A stretch of DNA of 64,000 nt from Paraburkholderia sp. SOS3 (GCF_001922345.1 NZ_CP018811.1:1488001-1552000), one strand, 5' to 3'; shown: positions 10,221-19,623, counted from the stretch's first letter. The notes: generated by a model not told the origin, from the sequence alone. Program-made: numbers and translations.

Positions 10221-11747
10221 ATGACACCTTCATCCGCTCCCGGCAGTACCCTCGAAGCCTTGCCCAATCCTCGCGGCGGCGCCGTGCGCGCGGCCGAACG
10301 CGCGCTTGCCGACGCGATTGCCGCGCACGATCAGCATCGCGATGCGGCGTTGCCCATTTTGCATGCCGCGCACGCGCTTCGCGAAGCAGGATGGCTCGCC
10401 GCGCATCGTTTTGCCGACGCGCTGGTCCTTGCGTCGCCGCTCGCCTTCGATGCGGCGGATTCTGCCCATGCTCACGTCGACCATTCCACACACTCCGGAC
10501 ATCCGGCGCCTGCATCGCGCGCTCATCTGCCGGATAGCCCGGTGCGCGAAGCCTTCGGTGCGGCGCTGCATGCGTTCGCGGCGGCGCTCGGCCGGCGTAA
10601 TCTGCATGAACTCGCGTGTTCGCCGTCGCTTTACGCGCACTATCGTTCGCTATCGGCGCTGACCGCGCAGCATACGCCGGGCTTCAAGGTCAGCTTCGAA
10701 GACCTCGCGCTAGCGGGCCGGCCGGTCCCGCCTGCTACCTTGCACGCACAACCGGCACAACGTCTCACGCATCTTCGCGCCCGCTACGAGCAGGCGTTGT
10801 TGCCGGTTCTGCGGGCGCAGACCGGCGAGGGCGCGATGTCGGCGGCAACGCTCGTCGTCGGGGCCGCGCTCGACGAACTCGAAGCCTGCATGGCCCAGCT
10901 GGTCGGTTCCGACCCGTACGATTTCTGGCGGCTCGCAGCCGGTTGCGCCCGTGCGCTGCGCGTGAGCGGTCACTTATCGGGCGACCCCGATGCGCGGCGC
11001 TTCTTCGCGCGGTGCAACCTCGCGCTCGGAGACCAGGCGCGCGGCATCGAGTACGCGCCGCGTTCGCTCGTGCGTGCGACGCTCGCGTTGCTGTGGCGCG
11101 ACTATGCGCTGTTCGGCGCGGCGGCCGAAGACACCGACCACGTCGAACTGCTGCGCGACTACGGGTTGACCGTGGTTTGGCATGTGGCAGGCACGCCGGC
11201 TTCGGAGGCGCTGTGGGAAGCGGGCGCCGCCGAGGCGGCGAGGGGGACGGCAGAGGCGGTGGTTCAAGTGCAGCCGACCTCACCGGAGGTTCCTACACGC
11301 GATCTTGGGCAGCTCACCGTTCACGCCAACGCATACGAAGATTTTCTACAAACAGCCGATGCATCGATTGCAGCCCTCTCGGAACACGCGCGCGCTGCCG
11401 ATAACCCGCAAAAGGCCGACGCGAGCGCGGCACTGCAAGCGGGCGATGCCGCGTACCGGCTCGGGGCATCCGCGAGCGCGCTCGGGCTTGGTCATGTGGC
11501 GTTGCTCTCCGATGCGCTCGGTCTCGCTTGGCGCCGGCGTGCGCACGCGGCGGCCGCGATGCCCGAAGGCCGCACGGCGGCGCATATCGAAGCGCCCGAC
11601 GCAGCGGTGCTCGAACAGGCCGCGCTTGCACTGCGCGCAATGCTGCACCAGATCGCGGCAGGTATTGCGCCGCCGCAAGCGAGCGCCGCATCGGGTACCG
11701 CACTCGCGGCGTTGACGCGTGCGATCGAACTGGGCAGCACAGCTTGA
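10221..11747 (+). CDS. Hypothetical protein, possibly FimL/ChpA N-terminal-like
   Basis: A 508-residue alanine-rich, all-helical soluble protein; a GTG at 10215 is an alternative start. I see no catalytic motif. Around residues 195-265, an RARYEQALLPVLR segment followed by a DPYDFWRLAAGCARAL segment resembles the helical repeats of FimL and of the N-terminal pseudo-phosphotransfer part of ChpA/PilL, the twitching-motility chemotaxis kinase. In Ralstonia-type genomes the pil-chp genes follow rubredoxin, as this gene does here. No kinase, receiver or CheW domain remains. The link is an inference from pattern and position. Confidence 0.45.
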   Translation: MTPSSAPGSTLEALPNPRGGAVRAAERALADAIAAHDQHRDAALPILHAAHALREAGWLAAHRFADALVLASPLAFDAADSAHAHVDHSTHSGHPAPASRAHLPDSPVREAFGAALHAFAAALGRRNLHELACSPSLYAHYRSLSALTAQHTPGFKVSFEDLALAGRPVPPATLHAQPAQRLTHLRARYEQALLPVLRAQTGEGAMSAATLVVGAALDELEACMAQLVGSDPYDFWRLAAGCARALRVSGHLSGDPDARRFFARCNLALGDQARGIEYAPRSLVRATLALLWRDYALFGAAAEDTDHVELLRDYGLTVVWHVAGTPASEALWEAGAAEAARGTAEAVVQVQPTSPEVPTRDLGQLTVHANAYEDFLQTADASIAALSEHARAADNPQKADASAALQAGDAAYRLGASASALGLGHVALLSDALGLAWRRRAHAAAAMPEGRTAAHIEAPDAAVLEQAALALRAMLHQIAAGIAPPQASAASGTALAALTRAIELGSTA

Positions 11748-11750
11748 CCT

Positions 11751-11783
11751 GAATTGAACGTGAACTGAACGCGAACTGAACGT
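11751..11783. repeat. Three-copy 11 bp tandem repeat
   Basis: Three units (gaattgaacgt, gaactgaacgc, gaactgaacgt) begin 4 bases after the stop of the preceding gene. Further loose copies of the gaac motif continue to about 11812. Confidence 0.75.
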
Positions 11784-11982
11784 ACCGGGCGTGAACCCAA
11801 CGTGAACTACCGCGCACACCGAGCGCGGCGTGCCCGCCAGGCCCAGCCGATGAGCGGTAAGTGCGTGTTAGAGTGCAGCTATGATCCGCTGTCCGTGGGG
11901 TGGACCTCGGGCGTCGCGTGTCGCATGACGTGCGGTGCATATGGGGTCTGCACTTCCACTCGTCTTTGCTAGAATTTGACCT

Positions 11983-12561
11983 ATGTCCAAGAGTACCGAT
12001 CGCATCAATCTCACCAACCAGTTCCTGATCGCCATGCCCAACATGGCAGATCCGACTTTTTCAGGAACGGTGGTCTATCTTTGCGATCACAGCGAGCGCG
12101 GCGCACTCGGTCTGGTCATCAACCGGCCAACCGATATCGATCTCGAAGCGCTCTTCAATCGCATCGATCTGAAGCTCGAAATCGAGCCGCTGCTGCATGT
12201 TCCCGTCTACTTCGGCGGCCCGGTGCAAACCGAGCGCGGCTTCGTGCTGCATGACGCGGGGCAGGGCAGTTCGTACACGTCGTCGATGCAGGTGCCAGGC
12301 GGCCTCGAGATGACCACGTCGAAGGACGTGCTCGAAGCGGTCGCGAACGGCAAGGGCCCGGAGCGCTTTCTGCTCACGCTCGGCCATGCAGGCTGGGGCG
12401 CGGGCCAGCTCGAGGAAGAAATCTCGAAGAACGGCTGGCTCACGGTCGAGGCCGACCCGAAGATCGTCTTCGACGTGCCGGCCGAAGACCGTCTCGAAGC
12501 GGCGCTCGCGCTGCTCGGCGTGACGCTGTCGATGCTCTCCGGCGAAGCAGGTCACGCATGA
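11983..12561 (+). CDS. yqgE: YqgE/AlgH family protein
   Basis: A 192-residue member of the YqgE/AlgH (DUF179) family. The N-terminal [27 protein letters not shown] and the [10 protein letters not shown] and YFGGPVQ motifs are the family signature. The biochemical role is unsettled; AlgH has been linked to regulation. It is translationally coupled to ruvX by a 4-base ATGA overlap, an arrangement common in proteobacteria, and begins the yqgE-ruvX-pyrR-pyrB-pyrC' run. Confidence 0.92.
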   Translation: MSKSTDRINLTNQFLIAMPNMADPTFSGTVVYLCDHSERGALGLVINRPTDIDLEALFNRIDLKLEIEPLLHVPVYFGGPVQTERGFVLHDAGQGSSYTSSMQVPGGLEMTTSKDVLEAVANGKGPERFLLTLGHAGWGAGQLEEEISKNGWLTVEADPKIVFDVPAEDRLEAALALLGVTLSMLSGEAGHA

Positions 12562-13088
12562 CCGGTGCGCCCGAACGTGCAGCGACGCTGCTTGCGTTCG
12601 ACTATGGCGAGAAACGCATTGGCGTCGCCGTCGGCAATTCCCTGACGAAAAGTGCGCGGCCGCTCGTGGTCGTGCAGAATCGCAACCGCGACTTTCGCTT
12701 TGCCGAGCTCGGCAAGCTGATCGGCGAGTGGCAGCCCGACGCGCTCGTGGTCGGCCTGCCCACGCATCCCGACGGCACGCCTCACGCGATGACCCAGCAG
12801 GCCAAACGCTTCGGCAACCAGCTGAACGGGCGTTTCAACCTGCCGGTGAGCTGGGTGGACGAGCGCTACTCGTCGGTGCAGGCCGAAGCCGGCGTGCGCA
12901 GCGGCGCCGCGCGCGCCGATCTGCTCGATGCCGAAGCTGCCTGCATCATCCTTCAACAGTACTTCGAAGAAACCGCCACACGCGGCGAGCCAGGCGGTGA
13001 AATGCGCTGTGAAATGCGCAGCGAAACACCCAGCGAAATACGCAGCGAAGCACGCGGTGGAATCAGCAGCGAAACCAGCAATGAGTGA
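12558..13088 (+). CDS. ruvX: RuvX/YqgF Holliday-junction resolvase-like nuclease
   Basis: A 176-residue RNase H-fold protein of the RuvX/YqgF family, which processes pre-16S rRNA ends and resembles RuvC. The first strand [16 protein letters not shown] carries the conserved catalytic Asp, [12 protein letters not shown] the second motif, and VDERYSS the third. The start overlaps yqgE by 4 bases. The usual protein is about 140-150 residues; here the C-terminus is extended by about 28 residues encoded by a 12-base tandem repeat (E-x-x-S pattern). The gene overlaps the pyrR start by 8 bases. Confidence 0.92.
   Translation: MTGAPERAATLLAFDYGEKRIGVAVGNSLTKSARPLVVVQNRNRDFRFAELGKLIGEWQPDALVVGLPTHPDGTPHAMTQQAKRFGNQLNGRFNLPVSWVDERYSSVQAEAGVRSGAARADLLDAEAACIILQQYFEETATRGEPGGEMRCEMRSETPSEIRSEARGGISSETSNE
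12999..13082. repeat. Seven-copy 12 bp tandem repeat inside the ruvX tail
   Basis: Seven imperfect 12-base units, starting gaaatgcgctgt and gaaatgcgcagc, each encode four residues of the RuvX tail ([28 protein letters not shown]). The last unit runs into the pyrR start codon at 13081. Confidence 0.88.
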
Positions 13089-13626
13089 GAACATGAGCGC
13101 CATCGATGCGGAGCGGCTCTATCGCGCCGTGCTCGAACAGATTCGCGCGGCTTACGGCGACGCGTTTCTTCGTCCCGACGAGCCCGGCGGTGCGGTGCTG
13201 GCCGGCATATACAGCGGCGGCGTTTGGCTTGCCGAGCGTCTTGCGCGCGATCTGAACGTGCCGGCTTTCGGCGTGGTCAACGTCGCGTTGCATCGCGACG
13301 ACTACGCGAAGAAGGGCCTGCACACGCAGGCGAGCCCGACGTCGCTGCCCTTCGATGTGAACAACCATCGCATTCTGCTCGTCGACGACGTGCTGTACAC
13401 GGGCCGCACGATTCGCGCCGCGATCAACGAACTGTACGACTATGGCCGGCCTGCCGCGGTCGAGCTCGCGGTGCTCGCGGACCGCGGCGGACGCGAACTG
13501 CCGGTCGCGGCGACCTTTGTGGGCGGCACGGTCGATGTGCCGGCCGATGCGACGCTCGTGCTCGCGCGTCACGGCGACGAAGGCGCACAGCATTTCACGT
13601 TTCATACCGAAGCGCGTGCCGACTGA
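13081..13626 (+). CDS. pyrR: PyrR regulator / uracil phosphoribosyltransferase
   Basis: A 181-residue type I phosphoribosyltransferase of the PyrR family. The PRPP-binding loop is clear: [18 protein letters not shown] near residue 100, with [13 protein letters not shown] near 45. In Bacilli PyrR binds pyr mRNA to attenuate the operon and has uracil phosphoribosyltransferase activity; in proteobacteria the RNA role is less clear. The ATG at 13081 starts a family-like N-terminus and overlaps the ruvX stop; an ATG at 13093 is also possible. The 57-base gap to pyrB shows no obvious attenuator. Confidence 0.9.
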   Translation: MSENMSAIDAERLYRAVLEQIRAAYGDAFLRPDEPGGAVLAGIYSGGVWLAERLARDLNVPAFGVVNVALHRDDYAKKGLHTQASPTSLPFDVNNHRILLVDDVLYTGRTIRAAINELYDYGRPAAVELAVLADRGGRELPVAATFVGGTVDVPADATLVLARHGDEGAQHFTFHTEARAD

Positions 13627-13683
13627 GCACGCCTCACTGCATCCCATGCATGCAGGCGTATCACAGTTTGATCCAGGACCACG

Positions 13684-14742
13684 ATGAACAAGCCTAACCC
13701 GGTCGCACCGCATGCGGCCCAGGATTCAACGCAGCAGGATTCGACCCAGCGCGCCGCCGAGGCGCGGCACTTTCGCTACGGTTTCCTGAAGGGCAATCCG
13801 CAGCTCACGAAAAACGGCGAGCTCAAGCATCTGCTGACAATCGAAGGCTTGCCGCGCTCGATCGTCACGCACATTCTCGATACGGCCGAGCAGTTCGTCA
13901 GCGTGACGGACCGCGAAGTGAAGAAGGTGCCGCTGCTGCGCGGCAAGTCCGTGTTCAATCTGTTCTTCGAGAACTCGACGCGCACGCGCACGACGTTCGA
14001 GATTGCGGCGAAGCGTCTGTCGGCCGACGTGATCAATCTGAACATCAACGCTTCGTCGACGAGCAAGGGCGAGTCGCTGCTCGACACGATCAATAATCTG
14101 TCGGCCATGCACGCCGATATGTTCGTCGTACGGCACGCGTCGAGCGGTGCGCCGTATCTGATCGCCGAGCACTGCGCGCCGCACGTGCATGTGATCAATG
14201 CCGGCGATGGGCGTCATGCGCACCCGACGCAGGGTCTGCTCGACATGTACACGATCCGTCATTACAAGCGCGATTTCACGAATCTGCGCGTGGCGATTGT
14301 CGGCGACATTCTGCATTCGCGCGTGGCGCGCTCCGATATTCATGCGCTGACCACGCTCGGCGTGCCCGAAGTGCGCGCGATCGGCCCGCGCACGCTGCTG
14401 CCGGGTGGGCTCGAGCAGATGGGTGTACGCGTGTTCCACAACCTCGACGAAGGTCTGAAGGACGTCGACGTGATCATCATGCTGCGTCTGCAGAACGAAC
14501 GCATGAGCGGGGCGCTGCTGCCTTCGGCGCAGGAGTACTTCAAGAGCTGGGGCCTGACGCCCGAGCGGCTCGCGCTGGCGAAGCCCGACGCGATCGTGAT
14601 GCACCCGGGGCCGATGAATCGCGGTGTCGAGATCGATTCGCAGGTCGCGGACGGGCCGCAATCGGTGATCCTGAATCAGGTGACGTTTGGCATCGCGGTG
14701 CGGATGGCGGTGATGGGCATCGTCGCCGGAAACAACGACTGA
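13684..14742 (+). CDS. pyrB: Aspartate carbamoyltransferase catalytic chain
   Basis: A 352-residue ATCase, second step of pyrimidine synthesis (carbamoyl phosphate plus aspartate). The carbamoyl-phosphate loop [12 protein letters not shown] lies near residue 97, and [11 protein letters not shown] near 178 and [12 protein letters not shown] near 303 complete the active site. The N-terminus is about 35 residues longer than the E. coli chain, as in the class that forms dodecamers with an inactive dihydroorotase; the next gene is such a partner. The extension includes a 15-base duplication that encodes DSTQ twice. Confidence 0.96.
   Translation: MNKPNPVAPHAAQDSTQQDSTQRAAEARHFRYGFLKGNPQLTKNGELKHLLTIEGLPRSIVTHILDTAEQFVSVTDREVKKVPLLRGKSVFNLFFENSTRTRTTFEIAAKRLSADVINLNINASSTSKGESLLDTINNLSAMHADMFVVRHASSGAPYLIAEHCAPHVHVINAGDGRHAHPTQGLLDMYTIRHYKRDFTNLRVAIVGDILHSRVARSDIHALTTLGVPEVRAIGPRTLLPGGLEQMGVRVFHNLDEGLKDVDVIIMLRLQNERMSGALLPSAQEYFKSWGLTPERLALAKPDAIVMHPGPMNRGVEIDSQVADGPQSVILNQVTFGIAVRMAVMGIVAGNND
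13720..13749 (+). repeat. 15 bp duplication in the pyrB 5' end
   Basis: Two adjacent copies, caggattcaacgcag and caggattcgacccag, give a [10 protein letters not shown] type duplication within the N-terminal extension of aspartate carbamoyltransferase. Confidence 0.75.
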
Positions 14743-14883
14743 CCGCGACGCTTCGCTGCGACCACCGGCTGCAGGGACCGACACGACCGATTGCACGCGC
14801 AACCATCGGGCGAGCACCAGGCGGGTATCGGGCGGCACCGAACCTCGAGCATCGCAAAAGACAACGCACAAGAAAGGCAGCAC

Positions 14884-16161
14884 ATGAAGATTCACATCCA
14901 GGGCGGCACGCTGATCGATCCGGTAGCGGGCACTGAACAGCAGCAGGACGTGTTTATCGCGGCCGGCAAGATCGTCGCGCTTGGCCGCGCACCGGAAGAA
15001 TTTCACGCGGCGAAGACCGTCGACGCGCGCGGCCTGATGGTTGCGCCGGGTCTCGTGGACCTGGCTGCGCGCCTGCGCGAACCGGGCTACGAGCACAAGG
15101 CGACGCTCGAGTCCGAAATGGCCGCGGCGCTCGCGGGCGGCGTGACGACGCTCGTGTGCCCGCCCGACACGGACCCGGTACTCGACGAACCGGGCCTCGT
15201 CGAGATGCTGAAATTTCGCGCGCGCAATCTGAACCAGGCGCATGTGTATCCGCTTGGCGCGCTGACGGTCGGCCTCAAGGGGCAGGTCATCACCGAGATG
15301 GTCGAATTGACCGAGGCGGGCTGCATCGGTTTTTCGCAGGCCGACGTGCCGGTCGTCGATACGCAGGTGTTGCTGCGCGCGCTGCAGTATGCGAGCACGT
15401 ATGGTTTTACCGTGTGGTTGCGTCCGCAGGACGCGTATCTCGCGAAGGGCGGCGTCGCTGCGAGCGGGGCGCTCGCTTCGCGGCTCGGTTTGTCGGGCGT
15501 GCCGGTTTCGGCGGAAACGATCGCGCTGCATACGATTTTCGAGCTCGTGCGCGTGACGGGTGCGCGTGTGCATCTGTCGCATCTGTCGTCGGCGGCGGGC
15601 ATTGCGCTGATGCGCGCGGCGAAGGCCGAAGGTTTACCGGTTACCTGCGATGTGACGGTCAACCATGTGCATCTGATCGACGTCGATATCGGTTACTTCG
15701 ATGCGCAGTTCCGTCTCGATCCGCCGCTGCGTTCGCAGCGCGATCGCGAGGCGATTCGCGCGGGCCTCGCCGACGGCACGATCGATGCGATCTGCTCGGA
15801 CCACACGCCCGTTGACGACGACGAAAAGCTGTTGCCGTTCGCCGAAGCGACGCCGGGCGCGACCGGCCTCGAGCTGCTGCTGTCGCTGACGGTGAAGTGG
15901 GCCAGCGAGGCGGGCGTGCCGCTCGCGAAAGCGATCAACTGCATCACCGCGGCGCCGGCCGGCGTATTGAAGCTCGCCGCGGGCCGCATCGAAACGGGCC
16001 TGGCCGCGGACCTGTGCATTTTCGAGCGCAATGCGCACTGGCGCATCGAGCCGCGCGCGCTGAGGAGCCAGGGGCATAACACGCCGTTTCTCGGTTACGA
16101 ACTGCCGGCGCGCGTACGGGCGACCGTGGTGTCCGGGCAACTGGCATTCGAGCAGCGCTAA
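14884..16161 (+). CDS. Dihydroorotase-like protein PyrC', probably inactive
   Basis: A 425-residue amidohydrolase of the dihydroorotase family. The motif that normally reads DxHxHLREPG with two zinc-binding histidines is DLAARLREPG here (about residue 60), so the HxH pair is lost; HLSHLSS and CSDHTP remain. This matches PyrC' (PyrX) proteins, described in Pseudomonas as non-catalytic partners needed to assemble aspartate carbamoyltransferase. Its place 141 bases after pyrB fits. The active dihydroorotase must be elsewhere. ATG 14884 is preceded by AAAGGCA and matches the family start. Confidence 0.9.
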   Translation: MKIHIQGGTLIDPVAGTEQQQDVFIAAGKIVALGRAPEEFHAAKTVDARGLMVAPGLVDLAARLREPGYEHKATLESEMAAALAGGVTTLVCPPDTDPVLDEPGLVEMLKFRARNLNQAHVYPLGALTVGLKGQVITEMVELTEAGCIGFSQADVPVVDTQVLLRALQYASTYGFTVWLRPQDAYLAKGGVAASGALASRLGLSGVPVSAETIALHTIFELVRVTGARVHLSHLSSAAGIALMRAAKAEGLPVTCDVTVNHVHLIDVDIGYFDAQFRLDPPLRSQRDREAIRAGLADGTIDAICSDHTPVDDDEKLLPFAEATPGATGLELLLSLTVKWASEAGVPLAKAINCITAAPAGVLKLAAGRIETGLAADLCIFERNAHWRIEPRALRSQGHNTPFLGYELPARVRATVVSGQLAFEQR

Positions 16162-16194
16162 CGCCAGGCCGGCGATGCACACGGAACCTTCACG

Positions 16195-17049
16195 ATGAAA
16201 CTCGCGCTTCGCAAGTTACGACTCGTTGCTCATCTGCTGTACGGCATGTGGGTGGTCGCCACGCGCTTTTCGCGCGTTACGCCGCAACAGCGCTTCGAAC
16301 TGAACCGCGCATGGTCGCTGCGATTCCTGCAGCTCGCGGGCATGCGGCTCGTCGTGCACAACGACGCAGCGCGCATCGACGAAGGCGCGTTGGTTGTCAG
16401 CAACCATATTTCGTGGATCGACATCTATGTGATCAACGCGTGGCGGCCGACGCGGTTCGTATCGAAGGCGGAAGTGCGCAAGTGGCCCGTGGTCGGCTGG
16501 CTCGCGTTCAAGCTCGACACAGTGTTCCTGCAACGCGAGAAGCGCAGCGACGCCAAGCGGATCATGCACGAGCTTGCCGATCATCTGATTGCGGGCCACG
16601 CGATCTGTGTGTTCCCCGAAGGCACGACAACCGACGGACGCGAACTGCTGCCGTTCCATTCGAACCTGTTCCAGGCGGCGGTGTCTGCGTCGCGGCCGGT
16701 GCAGCCGATCTGCATCTACTACGAAGATGCGCACGGTAACCAGTCGACTGCGCCGGCGTATATCGACGACATGTCGCTTGGCGAGTCGATGCATGCGCTG
16801 CTGTGCGGCGCGCCGTTGACCGCGCACGTCTACGTTTGCGACGCGCTCGCGCCGGGCGCGGAGCGGCGCGTGCTGGCGGCCGAGGCGCAGGCGGCGGTCG
16901 AAGCGGCGCTCGAACGGCTGCGGCCGGCTGGTTCGCGGGTGCGCGAGGCATTGCGTACGCAGCCGGTGCAGCAGGCGCAGGGCGTCGATCACGACGACGT
17001 GTCCAACGCGGGCGACGTGCCGACAACGAACGGACCGCTTGCGCAGTGA
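16195..17049 (+). CDS. 1-acyl-sn-glycerol-3-phosphate acyltransferase family protein
   Basis: A 284-residue PlsC-type acyltransferase, expected to move an acyl chain from acyl-ACP or acyl-CoA to lysophosphatidic acid at the inner membrane. The HX4D catalytic motif is NHISWID (His71, Asp76), and the FPEGTTTDG substrate motif follows near residue 139. An N-terminal hydrophobic stretch at 8-22 anchors it. It follows pyrC' by 33 bases and could be read through from the pyrimidine genes. The C-terminal 40 residues are polar and not conserved in type. Confidence 0.88.
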   Translation: MKLALRKLRLVAHLLYGMWVVATRFSRVTPQQRFELNRAWSLRFLQLAGMRLVVHNDAARIDEGALVVSNHISWIDIYVINAWRPTRFVSKAEVRKWPVVGWLAFKLDTVFLQREKRSDAKRIMHELADHLIAGHAICVFPEGTTTDGRELLPFHSNLFQAAVSASRPVQPICIYYEDAHGNQSTAPAYIDDMSLGESMHALLCGAPLTAHVYVCDALAPGAERRVLAAEAQAAVEAALERLRPAGSRVREALRTQPVQQAQGVDHDDVSNAGDVPTTNGPLAQ

Positions 17050-17195
17050 AAGTAAAAGCAACCTGGCGGTCGGGTGCGCGCGGCAATATCTACGTGCCGG
17101 ATCTGTCCACGTGAGCGCCTTCGCGAGACCGAACGTCTCGCGAACACCGGTGTCAGATCACACAGCAGGCCGCTCCGGTCGATTACACTTCGTCG

Positions 17196-17822
17196 ATGTT
17201 TACCAATCCCGATTTCTTCCTCTGGAATTTCTTTGCCAGCATTGGCGATGCCGCGTTCACGCTGCCGATCGCGCTCGTCTGCGCGATCTGGCTGTGGTTC
17301 TCGGCGCGCCGGCAAGCGGCGCGCTGGATCGCGCTGCTCGCGGTCGGCATGGCGGCGGTCGGCGCGACGAAAATTCTGTATGCGGGCTGCGGCATTCAGA
17401 TTCCGGCGCTGAATTTTCGCGTGATCAGCGGGCATACCACGCTGTCGAGCGCGGTCTGGACCGTCGCGATGGCGCTGCTGTGCCGGTGTGTGGGCGTCCG
17501 TGCGCGCTATGGCGTGATGCTCGGACTGCTGATCGGCGCACTGACGGCCGTGGCGCGCGTGTTCGACGAAGCGCATTCGATCACCGAAGTGATCGCTGGC
17601 TGGGTCGTCGGCGGCACGCTGGCGGTGCTGTTCGTGCACAACTTCGTGCACTCGGGCGTGAGGCTCGTCAAGCCGCGCTATGCGGCGCTGGGGCTGTTGC
17701 TGGTGGCGTCCGTCGCGTATGGGCGGCATGCGCCGATCCAGCAGATGATCGAGATGTATTCGCCGGGGGTATGCGCGAAGTTTTTTCCGAGCCTCGTCGA
17801 CGAGATGAAGGACAAGCTTTAG
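17196..17822 (+). CDS. PAP2-family membrane phosphatase
   Basis: A 208-residue integral membrane protein of the PAP2 superfamily (phosphatidic acid or undecaprenyl diphosphate phosphatases). Two active-site motifs are visible: SGHTTLSSA (residues 78-86) and ARVFDEAHSITEVIAGW (about 119-135), the last with the catalytic histidine. The first KxxxxxxRP motif is not clear. About five hydrophobic segments are present. The substrate may be lipid phosphate or recycled undecaprenyl diphosphate; the nearby polysaccharide genes suggest the latter but do not prove it. Confidence 0.8.
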   Translation: MFTNPDFFLWNFFASIGDAAFTLPIALVCAIWLWFSARRQAARWIALLAVGMAAVGATKILYAGCGIQIPALNFRVISGHTTLSSAVWTVAMALLCRCVGVRARYGVMLGLLIGALTAVARVFDEAHSITEVIAGWVVGGTLAVLFVHNFVHSGVRLVKPRYAALGLLLVASVAYGRHAPIQQMIEMYSPGVCAKFFPSLVDEMKDKL

Positions 17823-17871
17823 CGCGGGCTCGACGCGTATCTAACGCGTATTCGCGGCGCGTCGCCGACAC

Positions 17872-18726
17872 TTATTCGGCGTCGGCCGAAGCGCGGCAGC
17901 CCGAGCAATCCATCTGCGTAACCGTACGGCCGGCCGGCTCGGGCGTGAGCCTTACCGCGGACAGCTGATTGCCCCAGACGCAGCCCGAATCGAGCCCGAT
18001 CACGTTGTCGCGTACCATCAGACCGAGCGCGGCCCAATGGCCGAATACGACCGTGACGTCGGCCGTGCGCCGCGACGGTACATCAAACCATGGCATAAAG
18101 CCCGGCGGCGCCGAATCGAGGCCGCCGCTCGACGTGAAATCCATGGCGCCGTCTGCGTTGCAAAAGCGCATGCGCGTGAGCGCGGTGCAGGTCAGGCGCA
18201 GACGATCGATGCCCTTGAGGCTCGGCTTCCAGCGATTCGGCTCGTTGCCGTAGAGGCCCGCGAGCGTTTCTTTCCAGTTCGGTGCGCGCAGTGCGCGCTG
18301 CAGTTCGTCGGCGAGTTCGAGCGTGAGCGTGGTGTCCCACTGCGGCGGAATACCCGCGTGCACGAGCAGCATGCCTTCGTCGAAGTGTGCGATCGGGCGA
18401 TGGCGGACCCAGTCGAGCAGGTCTTGCGCATCGGGTGCGGACAGGATGTCGTCGAGCGTATCGCCTTTCTTCGACTTGCGGATGCCGGCGGAGACCGATA
18501 GCAAATGCAGGTCGTGGTTGCCGAGCACGGTGACTGCGCGCTCGCCGAGCGCGATCAGTTCGCGCAGCGTGGCGAGCGAGCCGGGGCCGCGGTTCACGAT
18601 ATCGCCGGCGAACCACAGCGGGGTGTCGTCGGAGGGGGCGGCTTTCGCGAGCAGTCGCCGGAATTCGGTGTGGCAGCCTTGCAGGTCGCCGAAGGCGAGC
18701 GGAGCGGGCCTCGTGGAAGTGGTCAT
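17872..18726 (-). CDS. apaH: Symmetrical bis(5'-nucleosyl)-tetraphosphatase ApaH
   Basis: A 284-residue metallophosphatase that splits Ap4A into two ADP. The PPP-family motifs are present: GDLQGCH near residue 13, GDIVNRGPGS near 41, and GNHDLHLL near 70. It is transcribed towards the PAP2 gene and away from the polysaccharide locus. In several Burkholderia genomes apaH borders the O-antigen cluster, as it does here with rfbB, so it marks the left edge of that variable region. Confidence 0.95.
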   Translation of the reverse strand: MTTSTRPAPLAFGDLQGCHTEFRRLLAKAAPSDDTPLWFAGDIVNRGPGSLATLRELIALGERAVTVLGNHDLHLLSVSAGIRKSKKGDTLDDILSAPDAQDLLDWVRHRPIAHFDEGMLLVHAGIPPQWDTTLTLELADELQRALRAPNWKETLAGLYGNEPNRWKPSLKGIDRLRLTCTALTRMRFCNADGAMDFTSSGGLDSAPPGFMPWFDVPSRRTADVTVVFGHWAALGLMVRDNVIGLDSGCVWGNQLSAVRLTPEPAGRTVTQMDCSGCRASADAE

Positions 18727-19139
18727 GTCGAGTGTGTTCGGTGAGCGTTGCGGCGGTCGTTCCGTGGGCGGAAAAGCACCGGCGCATGGGCGGATGCGGC
18801 TGGGTCTTCGTGCCGATTTCGTGCCAATGTGGCCGCCTGCGTCGTGCGGGCGGCCATCAGCGCCGACTGCACAATATCGCGTGACATAATATCTGGTTTT
18901 AAGAGGGCGCTATAAGCGGGTGTGTGAAGCCGCGCTGCGGCAGATGCCCATGGTGGAGAATTGGGACAAGATGCTTTACACCAGCAAAGCGGTCGCGCAA
19001 TTCGCGGCTTGTAAGCGAAAAGTGCTGCGCTCCGCGGGGAGCGAAGCAGCACTGTGGTCCCAGCGCCGCTCGACATGGCGGCTTCTTTTATTTTGCGCGG
19101 GTGAACATTTGCGCTCCGCTATAATGGGCGGCCCTTGTC
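18727..19139. other. Non-coding stretch between apaH and the decayed rmd
   Basis: About 413 bases holding the apaH promoter region and the left border of the polysaccharide locus. A TATAAT box at 19120-19125 is present without a well-spaced -35 box. A frame open from 18920 has no recognisable product until it enters the decayed rmd copy. Confidence 0.4.
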
Positions 19140-19596
19140 TGATTGCGCCAACGCCGAAGGTGTTGGCGACGAAGATGCTCCACCCGCGCCCGTCGATCAT
19201 CATGCGGCGAGCAAATTGGCGATGGAATACCTGGTCAGGACGGTTCGATCAGCTGCGCGTCGTTATCGCAAGGCCTTTTAATTATATGGGATTTGGGCAA
19301 TCTGAGCGCTTCCTTGTCCCAAAGATCGTGTCACATTTGTGCGGCGACGGCCTTTTATCGAACTGGGAAGTATTAACTTGCACGTGATTTTCAGACGTAC
19401 GGACAGTGTCGCACGCATTGATATCGTGCCAGAGGCGTCCAATCATGAGCTGGAAGTTCGCGTAACCCCCGCCTCCATACGCCAGAACGAAATCAAGGTG
19501 CTAGAGGGTTCAGCTAAACGATTGAATCGTGTAGTCCCTGACATGCCAGCTATTCCGTTCGAGGACACCATTAGCTGGATGCTTTCTTCGGCCTAA
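19140..19596 (+). pseudogene. Decayed copy of an rmd-type GDP-4-keto-6-deoxymannose reductase
   Basis: Translated in changing frames, this stretch matches the C-terminal half of the intact reductase at 43151-44068. It holds a [17 protein letters not shown] segment (YAASKLAME in the intact gene), then PFNYMGFGQSERFLVPKIVSH, then, in another frame, an [20 protein letters not shown] segment and a DTISWML end. Frameshifts join the blocks, an internal piece of about 25 codons is missing, and the N-terminal half is absent. It cannot make an active reductase. It sits before rfbB, at the opposite side of the locus from the intact gene. Confidence 0.85.
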
Positions 19597-19623
19597 ATAC
19601 CAAAACAGCAGTTTGTTAGCGCG

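Noticed and set aside
9967..10224. 85-codon open frame before the FimL/ChpA-like gene
   Set aside because: Arg-rich product, no ribosome site, no recognisable family; typical random frame in GC-rich DNA.
12928..13080. N-terminal extension of pyrR (Ala/Lys-rich)
   Set aside because: It is the ruvX tandem repeat read in another frame; the PyrR family start is at 13081 or 13093.
13726..15582. 618-codon open frame on the minus strand opposite pyrB and pyrC'
   Set aside because: It spans two clear plus-strand genes and their gap; composition is typical of an antisense shadow in GC-rich DNA.
18920..19387. 155-codon open frame as an intact gene
   Set aside because: Only its last third matches a family, and that part is a fragment of the decayed rmd copy; the first part has no similarity.
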